A DNA stretch of 64,000 nucleotides from Serripes groenlandicus. Lineage: Eukaryota > Mollusca > Bivalvia > Cardiida > Cardiidae. The stretch spans positions 13,553,447 to 13,617,446 of the forward strand of contig JASEVX010000010.1 of NCBI GenBank assembly GCA_031761405.1, in the 5' to 3' direction. A program made the translations under genes and the position numbers. The notes below the pieces were generated by a model that saw only the letters and a list, made by a program, of their open reading frames with translations, had not been told where the DNA came from and did not search any database. Positions 45,430 to 56,815 of this stretch are shown here, in pieces (within the stretch, counting starts at the first letter, position 1; every line of letters starts with the position of its first letter).

Positions 45430-45575
45430 AGTGACTTCATTCTTTTTATATAGAAAAATGCATAATTTGGATAATGTTTTCTGGTTATTGCTTGTTAAGA
45501 GTTCGATGAATTTAGGAATGTTTGGTCTAGACCAATACTATTTTCTTATATAGATTTGTCTTAGATCATTGTTTA
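45430..45575 (-). pseudogene. LINE 3' fragment, third copy
   Basis: Minus-strand translation LRQIYIRK, then YWSRPNIPKFIELLTSNNQK and TLSKLCIFLYK parallels the end of the 43946-44188 fragment (FIELLNTERKKYLCNLASF). It belongs to the insertion specific to copy 2 of segment C. Confidence 0.65.
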
Positions 45576-45700
45576 ACCCTTTTCCCCATACAACAAATTT
45601 GCAGCAAACGACTTTGAAAACATTGTGACAAAAACCTGAAAATGTCCATAACAGATAACTTAATTGTTAACTAAAGTTTAAAACATGGTTGTTGATGTAT
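45574..45700. mobile_element. TTAA fold-back MITE, left part
   Basis: TTAACCCTTTTCCCCATACA, GCAGCAAACGACTTTGAAAAC, ATTGTGACAAAAACC. The right half is missing. It adjoins the LINE fragment. Confidence 0.7.
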
Positions 45701-47456
45701 TGTCTACACCATCATTGTAATGTTGTTTATCATAAATAAAATGATTCCTTTTTTTTTAATAAACTTTTAATCATAATGTGTGTCTCAGTGTTGTCTTCTT
45801 CAGCAGTTTGACAGAAACAAAGCCTAAATCTGAAATTGTGTCAATGTGTTATTTGTCAACTCTGTCACATAAGTTTTTCCTGTGATTTGAACTCTCATAA
45901 AAACAGCACGGAAAGGGACAACTATACTTTCCCGACTTTGATTAAATATATTTTCAATTGAATTGTAAAATGTAAAACAAAATCTTGTTTTTTGAAAGTT
46001 TTGTCATTATTATTAAAGACGGACATTATATATACTAGAATAGCCAACTGACTATCATTTGAAAAAGTGTTTCTTATTTAAACCTTTCCTACTTGCATAC
46101 GTATTAGCAGCCGACGACTTTTGAAAACATTGATGCAGAAGAAGAAATTGCTCATAACAAGCTTTTTCCTTTTGCAACAATGTTTTCAACTATATTCAAT
46201 GATTACACTTCCAAAAAATGTGATTTTCTGTATCTTTGCTCAGATTTTTTTTAAATTCGTCGGCTGCAGAGTTTTTTATATTGTGGGTTGGTTGTGATTT
46301 GTTAAAGGGCAAGCAGGATTGGGAATTGAGTGTTGCACTTATCCTAATGAAACACTCGCCTGCATGTTTTAGCTTAACTTAACTGTTTAATGTTCTTTCC
46401 ATCACCAACTCAGTCATCTGTTAGTAATCAACTGAAATAATCACATCAAAATCTTGAATCAGTGCTATATTGGCGTAGTGTTATCTAAATAATTGTGTAC
46501 ACTTAAATATGATGTTTACACATTAAGAGACTTTGTAATTTTATTTGGATACCTAGAATAAGTGAATTTATTTTACTTATTTTGCTTATGCTTATGTTTG
46601 CCTTCGTAATTCAGTCTGATTTAATTGCTCTATTTTTGTATGTGTTCTGTGGCATTTACATCACGAGACTTCAAAATTCAACATGCAACAATGGTCTCGT
46701 CTGCGCATGCGCGCAACTCTACCAAAAATGACATATACGACTTATTCTAAAGATAAACGGACAAGAGGTTATGATTAATTTCAATTTGTACCAAACAAAA
46801 TTCAACTAGCAAATATTTGTATTGAATACATGACCTACCCTGTTAATTTAAATTATTGTCAATTAATGCTGACACACAGAAAATATGCGTTGTTTTGTAT
46901 CGGTAAGTAATGATACTGGAAAAGGTTTCAACCCTTTCCCTTTCCTGTTTTGGTTCCCGTTTTCAGCAATAACATCAAACAGAAAATCGAATGAAGCAGA
47001 TAACCATAATCAGTCATCACTATTTTCTATAGTATATTTTATGTTTGCTCGAATATAACGGATAAGCATACTGTTTATACCGCGATGTGACGTAATACGA
47101 ACACAAGGCGAGATTTTCATTTAGGGCTCCTTTTTTGGGTTCCCGGTTTGAGGTATTGTTGGAGGTAAGTAATCATATTCAGTGGAATGTTCTCTATTTT
47201 CTTAATCAGCTTTTACTCCAATCGATTAACAATATTCTGGAACCACAAATGAACTTTACGCGTCTTTAAGTCATGTTGAAAGAGTAGCAATACGTTTTAA
47301 GTTTCAATTTTGTAATTCATATGTTTTAAAATCAAACTTCTGTGGAGATTGTTCTATTGCTTAAATGCTATTAAATTAAATCCTATTTTCCTGTTGATAT
47401 CCGAACAAGTAACCTCATTATGGTTTGTTTAGTGACGGATTAATTGTCGTTACGAT

Positions 47457-47520
47457 GCTGTAGACATGGATACTCTTTACTGTAGACATGGATACTCTAT
47501 ACTGTAGACATGGATACTCT
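47457..47520. repeat. 22-bp minisatellite, 3 copies
   Basis: Three units of the 22-mer that forms the long array at 567-1180. Confidence 0.95.
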
Positions 47521-48131
47521 TGAACAAGAACATTCATTTGTAGCAAGTATTCCACACATGCACGTGCTTTTATTGATATTATAAACAATAAACGAATATC
47601 AAGACATCTGTCTGAACCCAAAATGGTGTTAAGTAATGGAGAGCTACTGTAGTAAGAGATATTTGAAGATATTCATTACCGATATTGAAAGAAGACTTTA
47701 ACATTAGAGACTGACTCCTGTCTAGATTTCGATGAGTGTCTTCGGAATTCGCCTTATATAGTAATTGGCTCTGACGAGCCCCTTGCTAATAAAACCGAAC
47801 AAATATAACGGGACAAGAAAAGAAAATATAGTACAAAAGAAAATTGACACTTCATTGGTTTTAAACTCTACATAATGTACATGCCTATCCGAATCTTCAC
47901 TGTACGCTTATATAACAACTTAATAAGCTATCAAATCGACAAACGCAATTCACCATCATATGATATCTTCAAGACTTACGCAATTTCACGGTGAATATTG
48001 ATATTTACTTATTATCGCATACGAAGTCATGCTGACAATATTCAATATCTAGGTTGCTTGTATTCCTCAGAAGGCTTGACAACTTTTTTTAAATTTATAT
48101 TTATCTTCACAAATGCAGATATTAATTCTCT

Positions 48132-48361
48132 TTAACCCTTTCCCACATGCAATAAATATGCAGCAGACGACTTTGAAAACATAATGACAAAAACCTGTAA
48201 AATCTCCATAAAAGATAGCTTAATTGAAAATTAAAGTTGAAAACACTGGGGCCAAAGGTGGAATTGCGCTTCATGAACAATTTCACCTTTGGTCACAATG
48301 TTTTCAAAAGTCGTCTGCTGCTATTGCGTCAACATGCGTCTGATAGGCGGGAAAGGATTAA
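48132..48361. mobile_element. piggyBac-like fold-back MITE, best copy
   Basis: TTAACCCTTTCCCACATGCA at the left and GGCGGGAAAGGATTAA at the right. Inner inverted blocks are GCAGCAGACGACTTTGAAAAC with GTTTTCAAAAGTCGTCTGCTGC, and a central GGAATTGCGCTTCATGAACAATT palindrome. Length 230 bp. TTAA ends and CCCTTTCCC termini fit a piggyBac-mobilised non-autonomous element. At least 14 related copies or fragments occur in the window. Confidence 0.85.
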
Positions 48362-48637
48362 ATATTGTTTAATTTAAAAGTACAAGTTGGCTTCCGTGAA
48401 CAGTATATTGATCCAAATAAGTTTGTGCATACACACAGTCTGGTCAAAATCCACACTGTTCTCATAGTATATACACAGGTCTGTTAGAATATTCTGTCAA
48501 CTGGTGTAGATTCTGATTAGACTGATCAGGTACACAAGATTATCTAAACCTACACTGCTCAGCAGTGCCGGCTTGTACATTTTCTCATGCACTGGCTCAT
48601 ATACAAACAAGCAGCCCCCTTATTTTAAAGTTGTATA

Positions 48638-48902
48638 TGAGCCGTTCCACGAGAAAACCAACATTGTGGACTCTGCGTCAAGGATCGACTCAGATCAGCC
48701 TGTGCAGTACGCACAGGCTATTCCGGGCCGACACATTCCGTCTAAGGGTGATAGAGGTATAGTACAATGATTCCTGAAAGAAAACAATCCACAGGAGGCG
48801 AACATTATCTGTCCGGGTTAGCCTGCACGGCATGCTTAGCCTAGTCCGATTCGATCCTTTACGCGAAGTCCTAAAACGTTGGTTTTCTCTTGAAACGGCT
48901 CA
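48638..48902. mobile_element. Palindromic MITE, GAGCCGTC family
   Basis: TGAGCCGTTCCACGAGAAAACC to GGTTTTCTCTTGAAACGGCTCA. Absent at the equivalent site of segment A copy 1 (near 1696). Confidence 0.9.
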
Positions 48903-49002
48903 TTTACAAACAATGTCAATAATCTTCCAAAACCAATCTTCTTATAGACTTACTAAACAAATGAGTACATAATAATAGGGACTTGCTTTAGTCGATATAA
49001 TT

Positions 49003-49265
49003 TGAGCCGTCGCGCGAGAAAACCAACATTGTGGCCTCTGCGTAATGTATTGACGCAGACCATCCCGTGCAGTCCGCTTAGACTGATCCGGGCCGACACA
49101 ATCTGTCTCAGGGGTATAGAGGTATAGAGTAATGATTCATGAAACAGAAAATTCACAGGAGGCGAAAAGAGTTTATCAGGATTAGCCTGCACGATATGCT
49201 TAGGCTGGTCCGGGTCGATACTTTACGCAGAGTCCACACTGTCGGTTTTCTCGCGGGATGGCTCA
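49003..49265. mobile_element. Palindromic MITE, GAGCCGTC family, best copy
   Basis: TGAGCCGTCGCGCGAGAAAACC to GGTTTTCTCGCGGGATGGCTCA, inverted homology of about 70 bp with CTCTGCGTAA and TTACGCAGAG. It is 263 bp and sits 100 bp from a sibling copy in the same host site. Confidence 0.92.
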
Positions 49266-50149
49266 TTTACCTACCAGTTCTTCACACAACAAGAACATTC
49301 TTGCCTCGAGCAACTGGCTACCTTTCGTAACATTGGTAGTTGTTTTCAAACAATCGCAATTTCAATATGTTGATCATTTTAAAGAAAGTATAATTTCGAC
49401 TTCGTCTGTGTAACGTTTGTGTCGAATGTAACATCAGTCTGTTATCTCCTGAACTCTAGAAAGTATAAGTAATTATCCATTTCCCACATACATGCTACAT
49501 GCAGACGCCGCATGTGCAAAGAAATTATAAGAAAAACGTTGTGACAAAAGGAGAAATTGCTCATGATGTCTCCAACTGTTTTCAATAATCATAGTTAAAA
49601 AATAACTTACATTTTTGTGCAGGAAAGATACGTCTATTCTCTCCGTCTCGATTCTGTGATTAAAAAAAATATCGGAAAGATCAGTTTATTCTCGCCGACT
49701 TCTTTGATTATGATATATATGTAATTTATATAGTATATAATATGAGTATAGGTGCTACCTATTTAGGGTAAATTATCAAATCTGAATGGTTATCACGATC
49801 TCATAGATTACATTTTTTATTAGTGATTAACGAGTCCCACCGTCCTATGAAAATGAACTAAAAACCACCAGCTATAATATATTCCGCGTTAGAATATGGC
49901 CAAGATATTAAATCCATAAAGTAATGATAAGAGGTACAAATCAAAGCACTGAAATTTCTGATTGGACGGTTTTGTTGGTATTTGTAAGTTAAGGTTAGAC
50001 AGGCAACATAGGGTTAAATGGATTAATAAGAGAAGTATGGATGGGAAAAGACCAGTTCACTCCTACTTATCTAGTCCTCTGGTCAGTGACCAAAACTGTT
50101 CACTAAGTTCGTAAAACGTTTCAGGAATTTTAAATAAGGCAATTTACTT

Positions 50150-50369
50150 GCCCATGTACAACACAGCAGACGACTTTGAGAACGTAATGGTAAAATATGG
50201 ATAATCTCTTTAAATGAAAGTATGTTTATTCAAAAGAGGTGAAAACAATGCGATAAAATGAGAAAGTGTTCATTATGGGCATTTTATCCTTTTCTCACAA
50301 TGTTTTCAAAAGTCATTTGCTGCAGATCCGTTTGAAATGCGTCTGCAAGAGGGTTACAGTTGAATGGTT
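50150..50369. mobile_element. TTAA fold-back MITE
   Basis: ACAGCAGACGACTTTGAGAACG at the left, AATGTTTTCAAAAGTCATTTGC and TGCAGATCCG at the right, and GAGAAAGTGTTCATTATGGGCA in the middle. The ends have decayed. Confidence 0.7.
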
Positions 50370-51494
50370 CATTTTAAATCATCTATCTTATTTTCCACAA
50401 AGCGAACATGCTGTCGGTACCCGATGTGTGATGTTATTGCAGGAATGACGTAATACTTGACGTATTGCCATTAAAATCAGACCAAAATACTTCGTTGTAC
50501 GCATATTGGATCTGGCTACCCCGCATAAAGGGTAACCCCGAATTGACCTAATACACTTAAATACTTATGAGCACGTGCTCGTTTTTTATGTACAATATAA
50601 TCGCATAAAACTACAAACGCCCGTGCTATACAAACGGATCACTCGAAATTTACCGCTTCATCATAAATAGTGCCTAAAAATCTGTGTATGCGTAGAAACG
50701 AGACTATACTTTCACCAGAATGTAATGAATATAATGACAATGAGTTTAAATTCATTGAAAATATGTATGGGATTCATTAAGGTAATTTTGAAAGTATGCG
50801 AAAAACAAGTTTTAGCTTAGCCCGAATGTGTTCAAAATGACTTGATCCATATTTGCGGGGTGAATTCTTTTTTGCCTAAAAATATGAGATACCGGGCGCA
50901 CCTGTATAAACCCTTTCTATACTGCAGACGCATTTTGAAACAACAGCAGCAGACGACGACGTTTTGCATCAATGGTTTCAACTTTTTCAGACGACGACGT
51001 TTTGCATCAATGGTTTCAACTTTTTTTTAAATAATTAAACCTTCATTCATAGGGCGTTTTCATATTATAGCCTATGTTTGTGTTTTAGGGAAAATAATTT
51101 CTTTTCAGTGACATGTGGTTGGTTTTTGTAGTAAAACATTAAACCACTTCTATAAAAAGAAACTAGATATTGGATGTTTTTAATGATAAAAGATGGTTTT
51201 AAATTATTCTTTAGTGATGATTTCACCGTGCTATGAATAAATCAAATTTTTTAAAGATAACAACGGTGTGTCTATTGAATTTATAAGTGCGATCAGTGAA
51301 AATGACCCAGCTTTTGCCCAGCATTTCAAACAGGTATACACACCAGATCTAATATTATTGAAGGACATTCTGAAAATCATATACTAGAGTGCCTTGATTT
51401 ATATCAACGTCAATCTACATCCTAAACTGCCAACCTAGTAATGGACAGCCCTTTTGAAAGAATAGAAATCACAAAGCAAATTAAAACCCTAAGA

Positions 51495-51726
51495 AGGAAT
51501 GAATGAATGAATGTATATTGTTTTATGGCGCATCGACAGCTAAGGTCATTTAGCGCGTAATTAAATTTAATTATTCATGATCCCTGGGTAAACAAACCAG
51601 TACTAGGCTAGAAAATGTGCCTTGCCCAAGGGCACTCCACCATGACCGTATTGCCGCGACTGGGGATCGAACCCGGGAAACCCGGTTTCGAAATCCCCGA
51701 CGCTAACCACTCGACCACAGCGGATT
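51495..51726 (-). mobile_element. tRNA-derived SINE, complete, LINE-I-type tail
   Basis: On the minus strand: GAATCCGCTGTGGTCGAGTG head, box B GGTTCGATCCCC, body with CCTTGGGCAAGGCACATTTT and CAGGGATCATGAATAATT, then tail GCGCTAAATGACCTTAGCTG, TGCGCCATAAAACAATATAC, (ATTC)n. Flanked by CCCTAAGAAGGA and CCCTTAAGAAGGA. The site is empty in segment B copy 1. Confidence 0.9.
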
Positions 51727-51916
51727 CCCCCTTAAGAAGGAAAAATCGCCTTCACATATTGGACGAAAAAATAATACATGGAGGATATTAGCAATGTATA
51801 TTACAAAGTTATTCAATCATGAAATTATACCAACATAGTGGAATAAAGGCCTAATCATATATACCTATTTTCAAAGGAAAGGGTAAGACGCATATAGACG
51901 TATCTCACTACCGCTT

Positions 51917-52147
51917 TTGTTTGTTTAATTGGGGTTTTACGCCGCTTTCAACATTATTTCAGTTTAACTGTTATATGACGGCGACAGTTCACTTATTCAT
52001 GATCCCTGGGTAAACAAACCAGTACTAGGCTAGAAAATGTGCCTTGCCCAAGGGCACTCCATCATGACCGTAGTGCCGCGACTGGGGATCGAATCCGGGA
52101 CACCCGATTTCGGATCCCCGACACTAACCACTCGACCACAGCGGATT
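51917..52147 (-). mobile_element. tRNA-derived SINE, same head, second tail
   Basis: Head and body as in the neighbouring 51495-51726 element. After ATCATGAATAAGTGAAC it switches to GCCGTCATATAACAG, GAAATAATGTTGAAAGCGGC and GTAAAACCCCAATTAAAC, the tail shared with elements at 42908, 53711, 54244 and 56523. Confidence 0.85.
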
Positions 52148-52269
52148 CCTATCTCACTACCGCCCAATTACACTTTTCAGTACTCTTTACAAATTATTTG
52201 AAAACTCGTACAGCTATCGGTTATGGGAGTACAAACAATCCTTAAACCACCCCTTCCCACATCCATATC

Positions 52270-52745
52270 AGCACTGATTCCAGGTCGGGTTAGGCTGTGA
52301 AACAACGTCCTATATCTTACAACAGACAATAGAGTATACGGGGGATATTCGGAAAATGTTCAGACAACAGCAACTGACAAATCGTTATGAAACTAAAGCA
52401 TATATGACAATATTATTTTTCAAAAGCTTATGTTCAGATCATAATATTGTGATGTCAGCCATATATTTCATTCGTATCCATAGCAACATGCGTTGTAAAG
52501 ACTCAGCGCAACCTTAACTTTCTCGATAACACTGATCTATATTGAACACACAATCATAATAAAAACGCGCGAAATGTTATAAAACATACATGACGTCATA
52601 CTTGATTCATAACGACATTTCATGAAAGTATTCTGGAATAAATAATTTAAATACACGCACCTAGCAAATCATACTAAGCATAATGCTAAAGGTAAATAAA
52701 AAAAAAGGGGGGGAATTGCGGATTTTCATAAAAGTTTGTGTCAAC
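52270..52745. other. Intergenic, nothing recognised
   Basis: AT-rich, no coding signal. A G-run with poly-A (AAAAAAAAAGGGGGGG) occurs near 52700. Confidence 0.4.
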
Positions 52746-52749
52746 GGAA

Positions 52750-53290
52750 ACAAATGAGCTACTGGAGAAGGCTAACAACGGAGAGTCTGTGAGCAGAGGA
52801 CTTGGATTCAGATGGCATAACACTATCCGTGACGGTAGAACATGTTCTCGGGACAAACTCAGCAAATTATCACACTAGCTCTTTTTGTCGGGTTTTGGGA
52901 CCGCCACCAGTGGCGTTGCCCAATCACTGTTTTTACTCGGTTATCCCTTCTGTTTCCATACGCTCAAAAGCGTTCTCCACCAATTATTTGATCGCATAAG
53001 GCACTGAAAAGGGGTTTCGCCCCCCATCTTTCATTCGGATTTTCACTTTGAATCCTTTAATTGGTGATGATAGCTGTGACTCGTCAGTTTTCCAGGGACC
53101 TTTCAACTCGGTTTTGACCCTTTCAAACGAAATTTCACTAGCTGCCTTTTAAACTTTAAATATTTCACTCCAGTGTAGTTGGGTAATTACCAACCAATTT
53201 GTACCGTTTACCCTTGGCAACATACAATGGAAGATTCTGATATTTCTCACCGTTAGTTTTCACAGGAATTCGTAGAATGTCACAAAATAT
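52750..53290 (-). pseudogene. Ty3/gypsy-type pol relic (protease end to RT start)
   Basis: Minus-strand reading from 53280 gives VKTNGEKYQNLPLYVAKGKR then YKLVGNYPTTLE, resembling the end of gypsy protease (LPLYVVxGKGxxLLGRDWL). About 100 bp on, KGFKVKIRMKDGGRNPFSVP is followed by YAIK, LVENAFERMETEGITE, GNATGGGPK and TDSVMPSESKSSAH, matching the RT N-terminus order VPYA..., V-E-x-x-L-x-R-L-x-x-x-G-I, SDWATPVV-PKP and YP-P--ED-FA. Stops and frameshifts are frequent. No LTRs were recognised. Confidence 0.6.
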
Positions 53291-53299
53291 ATTTTCTTA

Positions 53300-53710
53300 T
53301 AAATAGTTTTGAAATTAGACCAGTACGTTAAGATTATTCATATAAGGGAAACCTACATAGGGCAATGACCGTCATGTTTTCCGATCAATCAAAATTGCTT
53401 GACATCCGTGAACATGGTAACCTAATGAACATGTTTTAAACTTATTATTTTTAATCCGGATCAATGGTATCCGAGAATTTTCTAATTTGCACCGTATGCC
53501 TGTAAAGGAAAGTAGCTCTTCTATATATAGGTCAACCTATTGGTCGACCTTTTAATAGGCTAGAACATCTTATGCTTCGGGTATACCAATGGATATTGCT
53601 GCCAAATGATCTTGATTAGCCTGTAGTAAAACATTAAACCACTGCTATAAGGGAAACAACATAATTATATCCCTACCTAACACTGACCAGGTGTTCGACC
53701 TATCAAAAAA
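53300..53710. other. Intergenic, nothing recognised
   Basis: AT-rich non-coding. A short palindromic AGGTCAACCTATTGGTCGACCT occurs at about 53530. Confidence 0.4.
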
Positions 53711-53835
53711 TGGATTGATTGATTGATTGATTGGGGTTTCACGCCGTTTTTAACAATTTATCAGTCATATCACGGCGGCCAGTTCACCTACTCATGTGTT
53801 TCCTGGTTTTCTCACACCAGTACTCCACACAACAA
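53711..53835 (-). mobile_element. SINE 3' half, second tail type
   Basis: (GATT)n then GGGGTTTCACGCCGTTTTTAAC, CAGTCATATCACGGCGGCCAG, CTCACACCAGTACTCCACAC. The reverse complement matches the 3' end of 56523-56815. Confidence 0.8.
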
Positions 53836-54243
53836 TCTTCCCAAGCAATCAAAATATGGAACAATCGATGTAAGGGTTCACCTACTTTGACATAAGTATG
53901 AAGTTTACTTTTATTTCCAATAAGCATATTTACAAAACTTGCTATGCAAAACTAATCTATCGTTCAAATGAAAAGAGGCCTGTATTGTAATTAAATTAAA
54001 AAGAAGAAGAAACAGAATGATAACCATAGTTACATCTTCATTATAAGTATTTGTTTTGGCGAAAAATCCATACTGAATATGTAAAACACTCTAAAATGTA
54101 ACTGTTGCCTGGATCTAGTCAACATTATTGTTGATGCCAAAAATTGTATATGTTGATACCCTCACATAATCCCATAATACATAACTTCGCAAAAATACTG
54201 AAATTTAGTCTAAATCATTCAAAAGTCGATGTATGTTAACACA

Positions 54244-54472
54244 TTCGGAGAGTGTATGGCTTTTCAGTTACATCACGACATGTCCTTGGTACGTCACCAG
54301 TACTACTGGTTCAAGTTTCCTAACACCAGCTAGTCAGTCGTACGATTAACCCCACACTCCAGAATTACATGTATAATACCACTGTTAAAGTCTTTGGTAT
54401 AATCTGGCCGAAGATCGAACACACGACCTCTCGAATTCGAGGCAGACACCCTACCACTACAGGTCGAGAAAA
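54244..54472 (-). mobile_element. tRNA-derived SINE, second tail type
   Basis: Minus-strand head CGACCTGTAGTGGTAGGGTG, box B TTCGATCTTCGGCC, body TGACTAGCTGGTGTTAGG, and tail remnants. Related to 42908-43100. Confidence 0.75.
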
Positions 54473-54789
54473 CATGTCACCATCCAAATCAATTATGAAA
54501 TCATGCATACATTCAAAGAAACGGATAAATGCTATTATTTTCGATTCTATTCTTTTTCGTGAATATAGTGATCTAAACCAAAACGATGGTATGGTTGGAT
54601 AGAGGAGAGTTTCTTCTACCACCAAATGTCAAAACAACCTAGGATCGGGCTACTTTTAAATGTTTGCGAGGCGGAACAAATATACGTGTATATATATATT
54701 ATATATATATGATTTAGTTATACCTTTTTTTCAACGTTGTTTTATGCTACTTTCCAAAATACTACAGGTTTGCGTGTTTCGTGTCTGCA

Positions 54790-55046
54790 TTTATTCATGT
54801 GTCTTTGAATGTATGCCTATCTGAATTTATGTCTTTATGTTTTATGTATATATGTATGTCCGTCTATCTGATGATGTAACTGTCAATCTGCCTGTATGTT
54901 TGTATGCCAATATGTATGTTTATCTGTCTATGTATTTGTATGTATATTTGTCTATGTATGTCTATCATCTTGTGTCTATCATTATGTATGTCTATCACTA
55001 TGTATGCCTATCTACATTTATTCATGTGTCTTTGAATTTATGCCTA

Positions 55047-55081
<35 letters not shown>

Positions 55082-55082
55082 G
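54790..55082. repeat. TGTC/TATC/TGTA compound microsatellite
   Basis: Imperfect tetranucleotides ending in a clean (TCTG)n at 55048-55082. The plus-strand frames rich in CLSV are repeat translations. A TA run lies at 54690-54712. Confidence 0.92.
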
Positions 55083-55547
55083 ACAAAAATGGATTCAGGC
55101 CTGTATGTTAAATGGGACATTGGTGATCTACATAGAGAACATGCACTCACTGATAAAGCTGTCACATTCATACCATATTATGTCATGATACATATATTGA
55201 AAGAAACTAGTTCGAATGCTATAGAATACCGATATTCCTTTGATAAGAAAAGCCTTATACAAATTACTGACTTGATATCATGAAAAGAGGCCTCTTTGTT
55301 AATTAAATAAAATAGAAAATGAAAACCAGCGTATCAAAAGTAGCTGTAATTGGCCATTGATTAATCAGAGCTTAATGTTTCCAACAAAACATTAAGAATG
55401 TGATCAATAAATCACAATCTGCGCACTTTACCAACGTATTTTTTACGAACATTCTTTTCATACGAAATCATCGGTGTAACGGAAACGTCAAATGCGAGTA
55501 CACTGGACAAAATAAAGAATTAATTTGTTTGGTAAGCATGCACAAAT

Positions 55548-55618
55548 GGGTCGAATATTCGAATATCTTGTGATCGAATATTCGAATACTAATTTTGGTA
55601 TTCTTTGCCATACCTAGT
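55548..55618. mobile_element. hAT right terminus (fragment)
   Basis: GGTCGAATATTCGAATATC repeated, then TTTTGGTATTCTTTGCCATACCTA, a hAT-like TIR. The equivalent terminus at 61100-61170 closes the relic at 59020-61170. Confidence 0.6.
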
Positions 55619-55719
55619 TTATACTGTATATGTCTCTGGTTTTATATAGCATTTTAACATTGATTCATTGTAAATATAAGTTTAAATAAATAGTTTATTT
55701 CATCTTCAAAATGGTATAA

Positions 55720-56525
55720 CAAAACGTGCTGAGTCTCAAAAATTGTATTATAAAACGGGTTCTGGACATTCATGTCTTTTCAAAGCGCTATTTAATTATC
55801 ACCCTTCTGAAATAGAGATATCTTTTAATATTTTTACATTAATTCCTTTTAAAATTCAAATGAAATAAACTGATTTCTTCATATCCGATATTTGTTATTA
55901 CAAAACGGGTTGAGTCTCAAAAATTGTTATTGTAAAATGGGTTATTTGTAAAAACGTCTGTAATACACGTGAGATAATTGTCAACCTCTTGAAATAAGTC
56001 TTATTAAACATTTTAACATTGATTCCTTGACATTTTAGTTGTTGAAGCCACCAGTTTCTATCACATATTTATGATTTTCTCTAGAATAAGACGGTTTAAT
56101 ATTTGTACATAGGTTATTATTACAAAACGGGTTGAGTCCGAAAATTCGGTATTACAAAACAAGTTCTTGATATTCATGTATGTTTCACACGCGATTTCAT
56201 TACCATCCTTTAAAATAAGTATTATTTAATATTTGTGTATTGATTCTTTGTAAATTTAGCTGAATTAAACAGATTGTTATATTTCTGATATTTTTATTAC
56301 AAAACGGGTTGATTCCCGAAAAGCAGTATTACAGAACGGGTTCTTGATATTCCTGAATGTTTGACGCGCGATTTCATCAACAACCTACTAAAAAAATATT
56401 ATTTAACATTTGTTGATTGATTTCTGGCAAATCATAGCTGAAATACACCAATTTTTACTTCTCCGATATTTTATTACAAAACGGGTTGAGTCCAAAAAAG
56501 TGGTATTACAAAACGGGTTTCCTAT
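55720..56525 (+). repeat. ~180-bp array (ACAAAACGGGTT family), second locus
   Basis: Same paired TTACAAAACGGGTTGAGTC and TTACAAAACGGGTTCTTGA phrases as 8200-9350. About five units. Confidence 0.85.
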
Positions 56526-56815
56526 TTTATTACTCAGTTTACCGTAGCTCAGTCAGTAAAGACACAGGCTGTTAATCTAGGGGTTGTGAGTTCGAACCCC
56601 AGCTTGGCCTACATTCCTTCCGACATTTGACGTGACTACCACCAATGGGCTTTCAGACTGTGTGGAAAAGCAGCCAGTTGCTTGGAAAGAATGTTGTGTG
56701 ACGTACTGGTATAAGAAAGCCAAGAAACATATGAGTAGTTGAACTGGCTGCCGTGATATGACTGAAAGATTGATGAAAATGGTGTTAAACCCCAATTAAT
56801 CAATCAAGCTATTTT
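56523..56815 (+). mobile_element. tRNA-Asn-like SINE, complete
   Basis: Head TACCGTAGCTCAGTCAG, anticodon arm CAGGCTGTTAATC (GTT in the Asn position), box B GAGTTCGAACCCC, body ACCAATGGGCTTTCAGACTG, tail GCTGCCGTGATATGACTG and GTGTTAAACCCCAATTAATC, AATCAA end. The acceptor stem does not pair, so it is not a tRNA gene. Confidence 0.88.

Larger units (their letters stand above)
45045..46728 (+). repeat. Segmental repeat C, copy 2
   Basis: Homologous to 6187-7978 at both ends. It carries a 650-bp insertion (45097-45750) and lacks 800 bp present in copy 1. In this half of the window C precedes A and B, whereas in the left half it follows them. Confidence 0.8.
47205..50002 (+). repeat. Segmental repeat A, copy 2
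   Basis: Homologous to 316-2465. It has 3 minisatellite units, an intact TTAA fold-back MITE (48132-48361) where copy 1 keeps only the right part, two extra GAGCCGTC MITEs and an empty SINE site near 49888. Confidence 0.85.
50922..52164 (+). repeat. Segmental repeat B, copy 2
   Basis: Homologous to 3098-4042, with an added complete SINE at 51495-51726 and an undeleted SINE body at 51984-52147. It includes the LINE RT relic, split between 51465-51490 and 51735-51895. Confidence 0.85.

Noticed and set aside
48565..49330. ORFs at 48565, 48573, 48953 and 49139, and similar ones at 39150 and 44591
   Set aside because: They read through the palindromic GAGCCGTC MITEs.
54837..55283. Plus-strand ORF of 148 aa
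   Set aside because: Its first half is tetranucleotide repeat and the rest shows no family features.
56522..56594. tRNA-Asn gene
   Set aside because: Box A, the anticodon arm and box B are present but the acceptor stem does not pair, and a SINE body follows directly.
56577..56795. Minus-strand ORFs at 56577 and 62107
   Set aside because: Both are the SINE read backwards, duplicated with the 5.55-kb unit.
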